From Lachnoclostridium sp. Marseille-P6806 (GTDB lineage: Bacteria > Bacillota > Clostridia > Lachnospirales > Lachnospiraceae): 64,000 nucleotides of DNA. Under the pieces are notes generated by a model. The model was not told where the DNA came from. It saw nothing but the letters and a program-made list of their open reading frames with translations, and made no database searches. The stretch covers positions 124,001-188,000 of the forward strand of contig NZ_LR130578.1 of NCBI RefSeq assembly GCF_900625025.1. Reading direction: 5' to 3'. The translations under genes and the position numbers were made by a program. The stretch's first letter is position 1, and every line of letters starts with the position of its first letter. Positions 1 to 7,937 of the stretch are shown here, one piece after another.

Positions 1-1341
1 CAGAGAGTCGAGATCCACCGTATGAAGATTGACCTGAATGCCGACGGCGCCGAGATACTGCTGGACGATCTGGCTGCCCTTGACCATCGCGTCGTCCCCG
101 GACCACACATAATATTCCAGCACGGCAGAGGAATCCCAGCCGGCCTCCTCAAGCAGCGCTTTCGCTTTTTCCGGATCGTAGGAGAAGCCCTCGATGCTGT
201 CGTCATAATACGGGCTCGCCGAGCTGACAAAGCCCTCTCCGACCTCGCCGTGACCGCTCAGCAGTCCGCTTACGAGCGTCTCGCGGTCGATGGCATAGAC
301 GATCGCCTGCCGCACTCTGGCATCCGGAAGCTTCCGGGTATTGATAAAGGTCATCTGGTTGGTGACGGGCGCGGCATAGCTCACGTTCACATTCTCCAGC
401 GCCTCTGCCGACGCAAGATCACTGTCCGGAATGATGCCGATATTCGGCAGAACCACGTCGATCTCTCCGCTCTTTAAGCCGGCGAGAAGCTCGCTCGCGC
501 CGACGATGCGGATGTTCAGCCGGTCGATCGAGGGCGCGCCGAGGCTGTAATCCTTATTGGCGTGATAGGAAATATAGTGCGCCGCATCATAGTCATCGAG
601 AAAATACGGTCCGTCGACCACGGTCGGCTGATTGAACCAGCTGCTCGTCGAGAGCTCCTCCGCCGGGATCTCCGCCAGCACATGCGACGGAAGAATCGGA
701 ATCCATGTGCAGATATTGTTGATGAAAGAAACGAGAGACAGAGGATATGCCGCATGGAACACCACCGTCCTGTCGTCGATCTTCTCGATTCCCTCGATCT
801 CCTCCGCACCGGACGGAGACTGTCCGTTCTCGTCAAAGCCCTTGAAGCTGCTGAAATCAAAGCTCGGATTCGCCACCTCCGGACTGGAAATCCGCAGCAT
901 CGTCCAGATCACGTCGTCTGCCGTGACCTGCTCTCCGTCGGACCACTTCACATCGCGGAGCGTCACGGTGAAATCGGTGTTGTTGTCCGTCGTGATGCTC
1001 TCCGCCAGCATCTCCTCCCAGTTCGCGTCCGCATCCAGCGCCGCCAGAGGCAGAAACATCAGGCTCTGGGCATACTGCGCCATAAACGTGACATCGATGT
1101 TCAGCGGATTGATGGTGCTGAGCGCACTGGTCGCTCCGATATTGACAATCGCTCCGTCCGCAGAGGCCGTCCCGGATTCTGCCGCTTCCGGACTCTCTGC
1201 TGCGGCGCTGCCGCCCTCTGTCTCTCCGGCGGTCTGCGTGCTTTCCGCCGTTCCCGCCGCACCGCCGCAGGCCATAAGCCCTGCCGCCATGACAGCCGCC
1301 AGTACCACCGATACCAGACTGTGTCCCAATCTCTTTTTCAT
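1..1341 (-). CDS. ABC transporter substrate-binding lipoprotein, oligopeptide/nickel type (SBP_bac_5), C-terminus cut off
   Basis: The first 447 codons of an extracellular solute-binding protein; the gene runs off the left edge. The N-terminus is a lipoprotein signal peptide with lipobox LMAC and the acylated Cys at about residue 25, followed by an Ala/Glu/Ser-rich linker. After that come typical family 5 features: a TINPLNID segment, VTLRDVKWSDGEQVTADDV and the DARVRQAIVYAIDRE stretch. It should bind peptides or a similar ligand outside the membrane for an ABC importer whose other parts would lie left of the window. The start is the ATG at 1341, with GGAG five bases upstream. Family is clear; substrate is not. 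Confidence 0.9.
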   Translation of the reverse strand, partial: MKKRLGHSLVSVVLAAVMAAGLMACGGAAGTAESTQTAGETEGGSAAAESPEAAESGTASADGAIVNIGATSALSTINPLNIDVTFMAQYAQSLMFLPLAALDADANWEEMLAESITTDNNTDFTVTLRDVKWSDGEQVTADDVIWTMLRISSPEVANPSFDFSSFKGFDENGQSPSGAEEIEGIEKIDDRTVVFHAAYPLSLVSFINNICTWIPILPSHVLAEIPAEELSTSSWFNQPTVVDGPYFLDDYDAAHYISYHANKDYSLGAPSIDRLNIRIVGASELLAGLKSGEIDVVLPNIGIIPDSDLASAEALENVNVSYAAPVTNQMTFINTRKLPDARVRQAIVYAIDRETLVSGLLSGHGEVGEGFVSSASPYYDDSIEGFSYDPEKAKALLEEAGWDSSAVLEYYVWSGDDAMVKGSQIVQQYLGAVGIQVNLHTVDLDSL

Positions 1342-1409
1342 CTTCTCCTCCATAAAAACAGACATAAAATCGACATCAATCCAACGGGCAGATATTCTTC
1401 GGGCAAATA

Positions 1410-2027
1410 TCAGTGAAACGCTCTGTACTTCGGGATCTCCCCCGCTGTCCGGTAGAACAGAGTGGCATCCCGGAAGTCCTCATGATAAAGCGAATAGGGG
1501 CCCTTGGTTCTGCGGTCCAGCACGTCGTAGGACAGAATCCGATTGTACTTCTTCGGCCTGTCCGTCACGATTGCGATCCCTTTCTCCGCGAACGGAGCCT
1601 CCCGATAATATGCGTCAAATGCGTAAACCTGTCTTCGTTTCCTGTCGACACCTGTCAGTGTGATGAAATGCGCGCAACCGAGCTCCACGCGGACGACGGC
1701 CGCTCCGCCCTCCGACAGGCAGCGCACGAGCTCCGAGCCCTCCTGCAGATGAACCGCCCGGCCCGAAAGGTGTCTGACAAGAATCGGATATTTCGTCGCC
1801 GCCGCATAATTATTGAACCAGCAGGCGCAGTACTGCATGGCCGCGCAGGAGGTTCCGCAGCGGTACGGCTGACAGTTGGTATTGTAGAGGTCGTTCCCGA
1901 GCTGCGCGCAGGTCCGCGTAAACTCCGGCGGAATCTCCGATCTCTGAAACAGCGTCTGAATGGCGTTGATGATCGAGGTCGGCCCGCAGTCATATTCTGT
2001 TGACTGATAACGAAGCGGTGTCTTCAT
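1410..2027 (-). CDS. C39-like cysteine peptidase domain protein
   Basis: A protein of about 205 residues resembling the peptidase C39-like family. The Cys of YDCGPTS near the N-terminus, the His of CAHFITLTGVD and the Asp of FDAYY are placed as a papain-like Cys-His-Asp triad. There is no signal peptide or membrane segment and no ABC domain, so it is a stand-alone domain, not a bacteriocin exporter. The frame is open back to an ATG at 2096 that overlaps the stop of the M20 peptidase as ATGA; I chose the ATG at 2027 because the conserved part starts there, but translation from 2096 by coupling is possible. Substrate unknown. Confidence 0.7.
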   Translation of the reverse strand: MKTPLRYQSTEYDCGPTSIINAIQTLFQRSEIPPEFTRTCAQLGNDLYNTNCQPYRCGTSCAAMQYCACWFNNYAAATKYPILVRHLSGRAVHLQEGSELVRCLSEGGAAVVRVELGCAHFITLTGVDRKRRQVYAFDAYYREAPFAEKGIAIVTDRPKKYNRILSYDVLDRRTKGPYSLYHEDFRDATLFYRTAGEIPKYRAFH

Positions 2028-2092
2028 TATGAATATCAATCCCTCATCGCGCTGCGCCCGCGGCGGAAAGCCGAAAGACGCGCGCCCCGCGC

Positions 2093-3229
2093 TCATTCCA
2101 TCAGATTCCGGATCACGGCTGCCGCTTTCACAAGCTCGTCGACGGTCGTATATTCCTCACAGCTGTGCGCCCGGTGCATCCCGTTTGCCGCCGTGATCCC
2201 CGCGATGCCATTTCTCCGGAGCGTATTGGTATCGCTCCCTCCGAAATTCCGGACGGTCCGCGCCGTAATGCCGGCGCGCGCCGCCGTCTCGCGGTACCGG
2301 CGCAGCGCAGGATCATCCTCCTCCACGCGGTACGCGGTAAGATGCGGAATCAGCGTGACCTCGCAGGCGGCTCCCGCCGTCGCGGCCTCACTCTCAAACG
2401 CCGCCTGCATCTCACGGCAAAGAAGCCGGACCGTCTCATCGGAAAGGCTCCGGATCTCGCCGCCGATGCAGACCTCCTCCGGAACAATATTGAGGCCGGT
2501 TCCTCCCTCGATCTGTCCGATGTTGAACGTCGTATAAGGGTCGATCCTCCCCGAGGGAAGACAGGCAATCGCCCGCGATGCCGCCACAATGGCGCTGACC
2601 CCTTTTTCCGGCTCAAAGCCGGCATGGGACGCCCGGCCGGTGATCCTTACGCGAAACTCGACCAGCGTCGGCTCCGTCCCGGAAACCGTTCCCGCGGGGC
2701 CGCTCACATCAAAGGTGTAGGCCGTGCGGGCGCGGAGATGCGAGACGTCAAAGGCGGAGCTCCCCGCCGTATAGGCCTCCTCCGCGGCAGTAAACAGAAG
2801 CTCGATGTTCCGATGGGGAAGACCCTCCTCCACAATGCCGCGGAGCGCCTCCAGAATTTCAGCGATCGCCGCCGCGTCATCGGTTCCGAGCACCGTCGTC
2901 CCGTCGCTGGTGATCCGGCCGTCCTCATGAAATACCGCCCGCTTGCCGGTCCCCGGGGAGACCGTGTCCATATGCGCACAGAAAAGAACCGGTGCGGTCT
3001 GCGGCGTCATTTCCTCCGCCGGATCAAAATCCTCACGATAAAAATACGCGTAGAGATTGCCGGCATTTCCGCCGATCCGTCCGGCTGCGTCGTCCTCAAA
3101 GGCCTCGATTCCCAGCTCGCCGAGCGCTGCCCTGAGATAGTCCGCCATCGCGCGTTCCCTGAACGAGACGCTGTCGATGGAGATCAGCTCCGCAAATTGT
3201 TTCTTAAGCCTCTCCCGGTTGATTCCCAA
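2093..3229 (-). CDS. M20 family metallopeptidase, PepT-like
   Basis: Zinc-dependent aminopeptidase of the M20 (peptidase T-like) family, 378 residues. Metal and catalytic motifs are in order: AHMDTVSPG, GTDDAAA, AAEEAYTAG with the catalytic Glu pair, and FGGSDTN near the C-terminus; HAGFEPEKG marks the dimerisation domain. An ATG at 3325 is in frame, but the promoter's -10 box lies at 3316-3321, so that ATG would sit at or before the transcript start. The TTG at 3229 has AGGAG six bases upstream and gives the usual family length. It probably trims short peptides in the cytoplasm. Its stop overlaps a possible upstream start of the C39-like gene, suggesting an operon. Confidence 0.88.
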   Translation of the reverse strand: MGINRERLKKQFAELISIDSVSFRERAMADYLRAALGELGIEAFEDDAAGRIGGNAGNLYAYFYREDFDPAEEMTPQTAPVLFCAHMDTVSPGTGKRAVFHEDGRITSDGTTVLGTDDAAAIAEILEALRGIVEEGLPHRNIELLFTAAEEAYTAGSSAFDVSHLRARTAYTFDVSGPAGTVSGTEPTLVEFRVRITGRASHAGFEPEKGVSAIVAASRAIACLPSGRIDPYTTFNIGQIEGGTGLNIVPEEVCIGGEIRSLSDETVRLLCREMQAAFESEAATAGAACEVTLIPHLTAYRVEEDDPALRRYRETAARAGITARTVRNFGGSDTNTLRRNGIAGITAANGMHRAHSCEEYTTVDELVKAAAVIRNLME

Positions 3230-3315
3230 TCTGTACTCCTCTGATTCGGACACTGCGGCCGCCGGAATCCTGCGTGAAACAGGGGTTCCGGCGGCATCGG
3301 TTCGTAATCGAAACA

Positions 3316-3343
3316 ATAATAACATAAAGAAGCTGAATGTAAA
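3316..3343 (-). promoter_or_regulatory. Promoter of the M20 peptidase gene
   Basis: On the minus strand TTTACA (3338-3343) and TATTAT (3316-3321) are separated by 16 bases. The position, about 90 bases before the TTG start at 3229, excludes the upstream ATG at 3325 as the start. Confidence 0.6.
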
Positions 3344-3394
3344 GAAGCGTTTTTTGCTAATTCATACTATTTCTATGTGTTATCCAGAATAATA

Positions 3395-3422
3395 GGGTAT
3401 TGACCCCGCAAAGTCAATACCC
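3395..3422. terminator. Hairpin after yitT-like gene
   Basis: GGGTATTGAC and GTCAATACCC form a perfect 10-bp stem with an 8-base loop. It lies between the end of the YitT-like gene and the M20 promoter. The minus-strand tail is only weakly T-rich (TATTATTC), so termination may be partial. Confidence 0.55.
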
Positions 3423-3492
3423 CGTTTTCTGATATCCGCTTCTGTTTTATTTTCTGTCAATCTATACGACGAGGCTTTCCGAAACGCCCCGC

Positions 3493-4380
3493 TTAATCCT
3501 CCACATGGCCCAGCGAAAGCACGCGGAAGCCCTCTCCATGGATCTCGCTGCAGGGAATCTGCACAGCAAAGCTCGCCGGATCCTCTTTCCGGATCGCCTG
3601 CTGAAGCACGGCCACCTGCTTCTGGCTCGTCACGCACAGCACCACCGAGCGCTTGTCCCCGCGAAAGCCCCCGCTCGCCTCAATGATCGTGCTGCCGCGG
3701 TCCAGCAGGCCGTCGATCATGCTGCATATTTCTGTGGGATGGTCGGTAACGATCAGATTGACTGTTCCCTCATTGGCGCCCACCAGCAGCCGGTTGATCA
3801 CCTCCGACATGATGAAGCTCGTGACCAGTCCGTACAGGATCCCGTCGAAATCATCAAAAATCACCGTGTTCAGAGCCAGCACCGCAAAGGCGATCAGAAA
3901 TTCGATCAAACCCATGGAGAGATGGGGGAAACGGCTCTTGATCGCCACAGAGATGAAATCGGTTCCTCCTGAGGACGAATTTTGACGGTAGATCAGGCCG
4001 TAGCCCAGCCCCAGCAGAGCACCGGCGCCCAGCGTCGCCAGCATGCGGTCCCCCTGATAGACCGGCAGCAGCGGCGCCACATAGTCGACCATGACCGAGG
4101 AAATGATCATGCAGCGGATGGAGCGCAGGAAGAAGCGCTTGCCCAGCACCCGGACGCACAGCAGCGCCAGCGGAATGTTCAGAAAGAAGTTCATCCAGCC
4201 CAGCGGCAGATCAAAAAGACGGTACAGAATCATCGCGATGCCGCTCACGCCGGTCAGCGGCACGTCAAAGCTGACGGCAAAATTATAGGTTCCGATTGCG
4301 GCGAGAAAACAGCCCGCAAGCTCTCCCACCATGATCACGCGCTCCCGTTTCCAGTTGACCTTTTTCCACACTTTCTTCAT
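3493..4380 (-). CDS. YitT family membrane protein (DUF161 plus DUF2179)
   Basis: Integral membrane protein of 295 residues. The N-terminal two thirds hold five or six hydrophobic segments, including GELAGCFLAAIGTYNFAVSF and the loop NSSSGGTDFIS that is typical of YitT proteins. The C-terminal 80 residues form the soluble DUF2179 domain, recognisable by RGSTIIEASGGFRGDKRSVVLCV. The family is widespread in Firmicutes; its transport role is not settled. A GGAG motif precedes the ATG. It sits alone between two possible terminators and is not obviously in an operon. Confidence 0.88.
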   Translation of the reverse strand: MKKVWKKVNWKRERVIMVGELAGCFLAAIGTYNFAVSFDVPLTGVSGIAMILYRLFDLPLGWMNFFLNIPLALLCVRVLGKRFFLRSIRCMIISSVMVDYVAPLLPVYQGDRMLATLGAGALLGLGYGLIYRQNSSSGGTDFISVAIKSRFPHLSMGLIEFLIAFAVLALNTVIFDDFDGILYGLVTSFIMSEVINRLLVGANEGTVNLIVTDHPTEICSMIDGLLDRGSTIIEASGGFRGDKRSVVLCVTSQKQVAVLQQAIRKEDPASFAVQIPCSEIHGEGFRVLSLGHVED

Positions 4381-4417
4381 ATACAGACAGCAGCTCCTTA
4401 CGCTTCTTTTTCTACGG

Positions 4418-4930
4418 TCAATCCTTTTCCCCTGCCGTTTCCGGTTCTCCGAGCAAATCCTTTACGACGGTCAGTTCATCCCCTCGGTATTCAAGACGGA
4501 TATGGAAAAAGGGCCTCCCCTCCCTGAGATAGCGGAGGAAAATACGGTCGCCCTCCCAGAGCCGCAGCGACTCCACCTCACGGACGGGCACCCAGCGGAG
4601 CACTCCCTCCGGGCACCGCTCCTCAAGGCTGCCGTCCGGCATCACCGGTATTTTCCCCTCAAAATCCGAGGAGGTATACAGATACATCCTCTCCTCCTCG
4701 CAGAGATTGCTGCAGAAATCGACGATTCCCCGATACTCCGCGCGCCCGAGGACAAGACCCGTCTCCTCGAAAACCTCACGGCGCACGCACTGCTCAGGCG
4801 TCTCTCCCGGCTCGCATTTGCCTCCGACACCGATCCATTTGCCCTCGTTGATGTCATTCTTTTTCTTCACGCGGTGGAGCATCAGCCACGCGCCGCCGCG
4901 CTCCAGATAGCAAAGCGTCGTATCAATCAT
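4418..4930 (-). CDS. Nudix hydrolase (MutT/8-oxo-dGTP diphosphatase-like)
   Basis: A Nudix protein of 170 residues. The complete Nudix box is present: the Gly, EPGE, REVFEETGL pattern around residues 35-57, with all metal-binding Glu residues. The MLHRVKKKNDINEGKWIGVGGK stretch before it is typical of 8-oxo-dGTP diphosphatase-like Firmicutes proteins, but substrate cannot be read from sequence alone. The start at 4930 is preceded by AAAGGAAG and overlaps the last 8 bases of the araC-type gene, so the two are probably translationally coupled. An upstream in-frame ATG at 4963 lacks a ribosome binding site. Confidence 0.85.
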   Translation of the reverse strand: MIDTTLCYLERGGAWLMLHRVKKKNDINEGKWIGVGGKCEPGETPEQCVRREVFEETGLVLGRAEYRGIVDFCSNLCEEERMYLYTSSDFEGKIPVMPDGSLEERCPEGVLRWVPVREVESLRLWEGDRIFLRYLREGRPFFHIRLEYRGDELTVVKDLLGEPETAGEKD

Positions 4931-5792
4931 CCGTTTCTTCCTTTCTGTCCGTCCTGCGGTCAAGCCGCCGCTGAAGCTGCCGGAGCGTTCTCGGCGTGCA
5001 GCCGTACAGTCCGCGGAACAGCGCCATGAAAAGGCGGTAGTTCGTGAAACCGTGCCGTTCCGTCAGCACACAGACCGGCTCGTCGGTCGTGCACAGATCA
5101 TGGTAGATATGCGTGAGCCGGACGTGGTTCACATGCCGCGTGAACGTGACGCCGACACAGCGGCGGAACATGCGGCTGAAATATTCTCGGCTCAGGCCGA
5201 AATGCCCGGCAATCTCGCCGAGCGGGATCGGCCGGTTATAATGCGCCTCGATGTACGCCATGATCTCGCTCATCCTCCTCCGCCCCGCCGGGACGGACGG
5301 CGCGTCGGTCCGTGAGAGCTTTACCGAAAAATCCCGCACAAGAATGCGCATCGCCCGCAGAATCAGAGCGTCGCTTTCCAGACGGTTTCCCTCCTCCTGC
5401 GAGACATAGAGCGGCGGCAGCGTGCGCAGGAGCGCCGTGAGCTCCGCGTAGGCAGGCTCCGTCGCCTCCGTCAGCTCCGCCCGGCTGCACAGCAGCATGA
5501 AGTCCCGTTCCCCGTCCAGATAGGATTCAAAGAGCGTCTCGTCCATCTTGATATCAATGAACATATAGACCCGCGTGCAGCGCAGCTCATGGATCCGGCC
5601 GGAATCGACCGCGATGAAGTCTCCGGAATGCAGCGCATGCCTCTCTCCCTCCAGAAGAATCTCCGCCTCGCCGTTCAGAATATAGATGAGCTCGATCTCC
5701 GTGTGCGTGTGCGCCGGGACATAGGTCCCGCTGGTGATATATCTCGTCGAAATGCCGGCGTATCCCGCCTCGAAAGCTGCCATGGCAATCAC
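4923..5792 (-). CDS. AraC family transcriptional regulator with N-terminal cupin
   Basis: A 289-residue regulator. Residues 20-80 form a cupin ligand pocket (HTHTEIELIYILNGEAEILLEG, then GDFIAVDSGRIHEL). The C-terminal 100 residues carry two helix-turn-helix motifs: IPLGEIAGHFGLSREYFSRMF and the FTNYRLFMALFRGLYG segment. Such proteins usually sense a sugar or metabolite. The target is unknown; the overlapping Nudix gene is the only clear partner. The start is either GTG 5792 or ATG 5783; an AGGA motif upstream fits both poorly. A 25-bp element shared with the glmM leader lies just upstream. Confidence 0.87.
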   Translation of the reverse strand: MIAMAAFEAGYAGISTRYITSGTYVPAHTHTEIELIYILNGEAEILLEGERHALHSGDFIAVDSGRIHELRCTRVYMFIDIKMDETLFESYLDGERDFMLLCSRAELTEATEPAYAELTALLRTLPPLYVSQEEGNRLESDALILRAMRILVRDFSVKLSRTDAPSVPAGRRRMSEIMAYIEAHYNRPIPLGEIAGHFGLSREYFSRMFRRCVGVTFTRHVNHVRLTHIYHDLCTTDEPVCVLTERHGFTNYRLFMALFRGLYGCTPRTLRQLQRRLDRRTDRKEETDD

Positions 5793-5802
5793 TAATCCTG
5801 GA

Positions 5803-5827
5803 GCGCATCAGCGTGATTTTTCACACT
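5803..5827. repeat. 25-bp dispersed repeat, copy 1
   Basis: The minus-strand sequence starts AGTGTGAAAAATCACGCTGA and includes GTGA-AAAA-TCAC, a short hairpin. It matches 26557-26581 at 24 of 25 positions. Here it sits between the araC-type promoter and start codon. Confidence 0.7.
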
Positions 5828-5837
5828 ATGCCTCTTT

Positions 5838-5865
5838 TTTATAAAGCTAATTTTGTTCCTGTAAA
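5838..5865 (-). promoter_or_regulatory. Probable promoter of the araC-type gene
   Basis: TTTACA (5860-5865) and TATAAA (5838-5843) are 16 bases apart on the minus strand, in an AT-rich stretch directly upstream of the repeat element and the start codon. Confidence 0.5.
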
Positions 5866-6072
5866 ACTATATCATGTTCCGGGTTTGTGCACAAAAAAAT
5901 ATCAAAATGTCAATAAAAGCATAAAAGAAATCAAATTCATGCCTTTTCCCGAGACGCGCCTGCCGTTAGAATACAGATATCGGCAGAGAAATCTGCCGAG
6001 CCATGGCAGGCCGCCGCACCCCCCTGCGGCCCCCTGTCGTCCTATATACCCCTATACCCCCTTTTAATGATG
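5866..6072. other. Intergenic stretch between araC and DUF4364 genes
   Basis: Non-coding, AT-rich in its left half (poly-A and poly-T runs around 5890-5930). It contains a hairpin at 5981-5998, CGGCAGA-GAAA-TCTGCCG, with a GNRA-type loop and no T-run. I find no gene here. Confidence 0.5.
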
Positions 6073-6100
6073 AAAAAGCTCCGGCATGCCGGAGCTTTTT
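6073..6100. terminator. Intrinsic terminator after DUF4364 gene
   Basis: A 28-bp perfect palindrome: GCTCCGGCA/TGCCGGAGC stem flanked by AAAAA and TTTTT, so it can work on either strand. It lies 40 bases after the DUF4364 stop codon. Confidence 0.88.
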
Positions 6101-6140
6101 CATTGCCTGCACTATGATCCGGCGGCCGGGAGCAGCGGTC

Positions 6141-6659
6141 TCACCCGCCCAGCGTCTCCATCAGATACTGATAAATCTGCTGATTCTTCGTAAGCCAGCC
6201 CTGCTGCATATGCTTCGCCATATCCTCCGTCGGGACGTTGAGACGCAGATCCACAAGCGGCGTCTGCTTCTCCTTTACCGCAAGATGCACCTCATAATCA
6301 CCGGTGATGCGCCGGTAGTAGCGGGCCGTCGTCTCCGCGTCGCTCCGGAGCTGCATACCGTTCGCCCGCAGAAACTCCGTGCACTCCCGGCGGATATCCG
6401 GATTGAGATCGCTCACAAAAAAGGTCAGCGCCTCCTCGCCCTCCCGCGTGATCCGTATCATCGTGCGGCTCCCCATCGTATCGGAGGTGACAAGTCCGCT
6501 CTGCTCCAGCTCAAACAGCGCCTGCTGAACGGAAATATAGTTGTTTGTCAGATCGTGATCCAGCAGAAAATCCGAGATCGCGGCATTGGAGATCGCCCCC
6601 TCGATGCGGTCCAGCATATAGAGCACAATCAGCTTGTAAATGGTAATCGGTGACGTCAT
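6141..6659 (-). CDS. DUF4364 family protein (winged-helix-like)
   Basis: A 172-residue cytoplasmic protein. The first 90 residues look like a winged helix: the MLDRIEGAISNAAISDFLLD helix, then NYISVQQALFELEQSGLV and a short beta wing. The family is conserved in Clostridia without a firm function; DNA binding is an inference from fold. It lies 40 bases after the malic enzyme gene and is probably in the same transcript, which ends at the strong palindrome at 6073-6100. Confidence 0.82.
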   Translation of the reverse strand: MTSPITIYKLIVLYMLDRIEGAISNAAISDFLLDHDLTNNYISVQQALFELEQSGLVTSDTMGSRTMIRITREGEEALTFFVSDLNPDIRRECTEFLRANGMQLRSDAETTARYYRRITGDYEVHLAVKEKQTPLVDLRLNVPTEDMAKHMQQGWLTKNQQIYQYLMETLGG

Positions 6660-6699
6660 CTTTCCATTCCTCTGCGCCGAAGCCTGCGCAGCAGCCGCC

Positions 6700-7881
6700 T
6701 TAAAACGAGTGAATGTCGAGGCGGTTATCCTCTGTGATCCGCGCCTTTACCGCGGCGGATACCGCATCGGCCACACGGGGATCAAAGGGCTCGGGGAGAA
6801 TGAACTCCTCCGACAGCGCCCCGCCGCTCACAAGCTCCGCGAGCGCCTCTGCCGCCGCGAGCTTCATCTCCTCGGTGATCTGGCGCGCGCGTCCCTCCAG
6901 CGCCCCGCGGAAAATCCCCGGGAACACCAGAACATTGTTGACCTGATTGGGGAAGTCGCTTCGCCCGGTGCCGATGATTCGCGCTCCGCCGCGCTTCGCC
7001 TCGTCCGGATAAATTTCCGGCACCGGATTCGCCATGGCAAAGAGAATCGCATCCCGGCTCATGGTCTCCACCATCTCCTTTGTCACCACGCCGGGCGCGG
7101 AGACTCCGATAAAGATATCGGCCCCGACAAGCGCGTCCGCAAGGCTTCCGGAGCGGTCCTCCCGGTTCGTGACCGCGAGCATCTCCCGCTTGATCCAGTT
7201 CAGTTTCGGCGAACGGCTCGAAATGATGCCGCTCGAATCGCAGAGCACAAGATGGCGGAAGCCGTACGACAGGAGCAGCTTTGCGATGGCGATGCCCGCA
7301 GCTCCCGAGCCGTTCACCACGACGCGGCACTCCTCTTTCGCTTTGCCGACAAGCTTCAGCGCATTGATGATTCCCGCAAGAACAATGATCGCGGTTCCGT
7401 GCTGATCGTCATGAAACACGGGAATGTTCATGGTCTCCCGAAGTCTCCGCTCGATCTCAAAGCAGCGGGGCGCGCTGATGTCCTCCAGATTGATGCCGCC
7501 GAACGTGGGCTCGAGGAGCTGCACCGCTTTCACGATCTCATCGGTATCCTGCGTTGCAAGGCAGATCGGGAACGCATTGACCCCACCGAATTCCTTGAAG
7601 AGAACCGCCTTGCCCTCCATCACCGGCATCGCCGCCTCCGGCCCGATACTGCCGAGGCCGAGCACCGCGCTGCCGTCGGAGACGACTGCGATCGTGTTCT
7701 GCTTGAGGGTGTAGGTATAGGCCGCCGTTCGGTCCTTTGCAATGACCCGGCAGGGCTCCGCAACCCCCGGCGTGTAGGCCAGAGCGAGATCCTCCCGGGA
7801 GCGGACGGATGCCTTGGCCTCCGTGGAGAGCTTGCCGCCCCATTTCTTATGAAGCTCCAGAGCCTTTTCTGCGTTTGTCAT
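6700..7881 (-). CDS. NAD(P)-dependent malic enzyme
   Basis: Oxaloacetate-decarboxylating malate dehydrogenase: malate plus NAD(P)+ gives pyruvate, CO2 and NAD(P)H. The protein has 393 residues, the usual length of the short bacterial form. AYTPGVAEPC and the GLGSIGPEAAMPVMEGKA stretch form the N-terminal malic domain, FHDDQHGTAI is the metal-binding motif, and VVNGSGAAGIAIAKLL is the Rossmann dinucleotide loop. The start at 7881 has AGGAGGAT upstream. Cofactor preference cannot be assigned with certainty. Confidence 0.93.
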   Translation of the reverse strand: MTNAEKALELHKKWGGKLSTEAKASVRSREDLALAYTPGVAEPCRVIAKDRTAAYTYTLKQNTIAVVSDGSAVLGLGSIGPEAAMPVMEGKAVLFKEFGGVNAFPICLATQDTDEIVKAVQLLEPTFGGINLEDISAPRCFEIERRLRETMNIPVFHDDQHGTAIIVLAGIINALKLVGKAKEECRVVVNGSGAAGIAIAKLLLSYGFRHLVLCDSSGIISSRSPKLNWIKREMLAVTNREDRSGSLADALVGADIFIGVSAPGVVTKEMVETMSRDAILFAMANPVPEIYPDEAKRGGARIIGTGRSDFPNQVNNVLVFPGIFRGALEGRARQITEEMKLAAAEALAELVSGGALSEEFILPEPFDPRVADAVSAAVKARITEDNRLDIHSF

Positions 7882-7937
7882 ATCTATCCTCCTTTGCCGA
7901 AGCACTTTACGTGCCAGGCGCGCGGCCGGATTCCTGT

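Noticed and set aside
2027-2096. Upstream start of the C39-like gene as definite start
   Set aside because: ATGA overlap with the M20 gene is attractive, but the extra 23 residues look unconserved; kept only as an alternative.
7881-7905. Malic enzyme and DUF4364 upstream regions as further copies of the glmM leader element
   Set aside because: Both share only a short GCTTCGGC block near the ribosome binding site; too little to call a copy.
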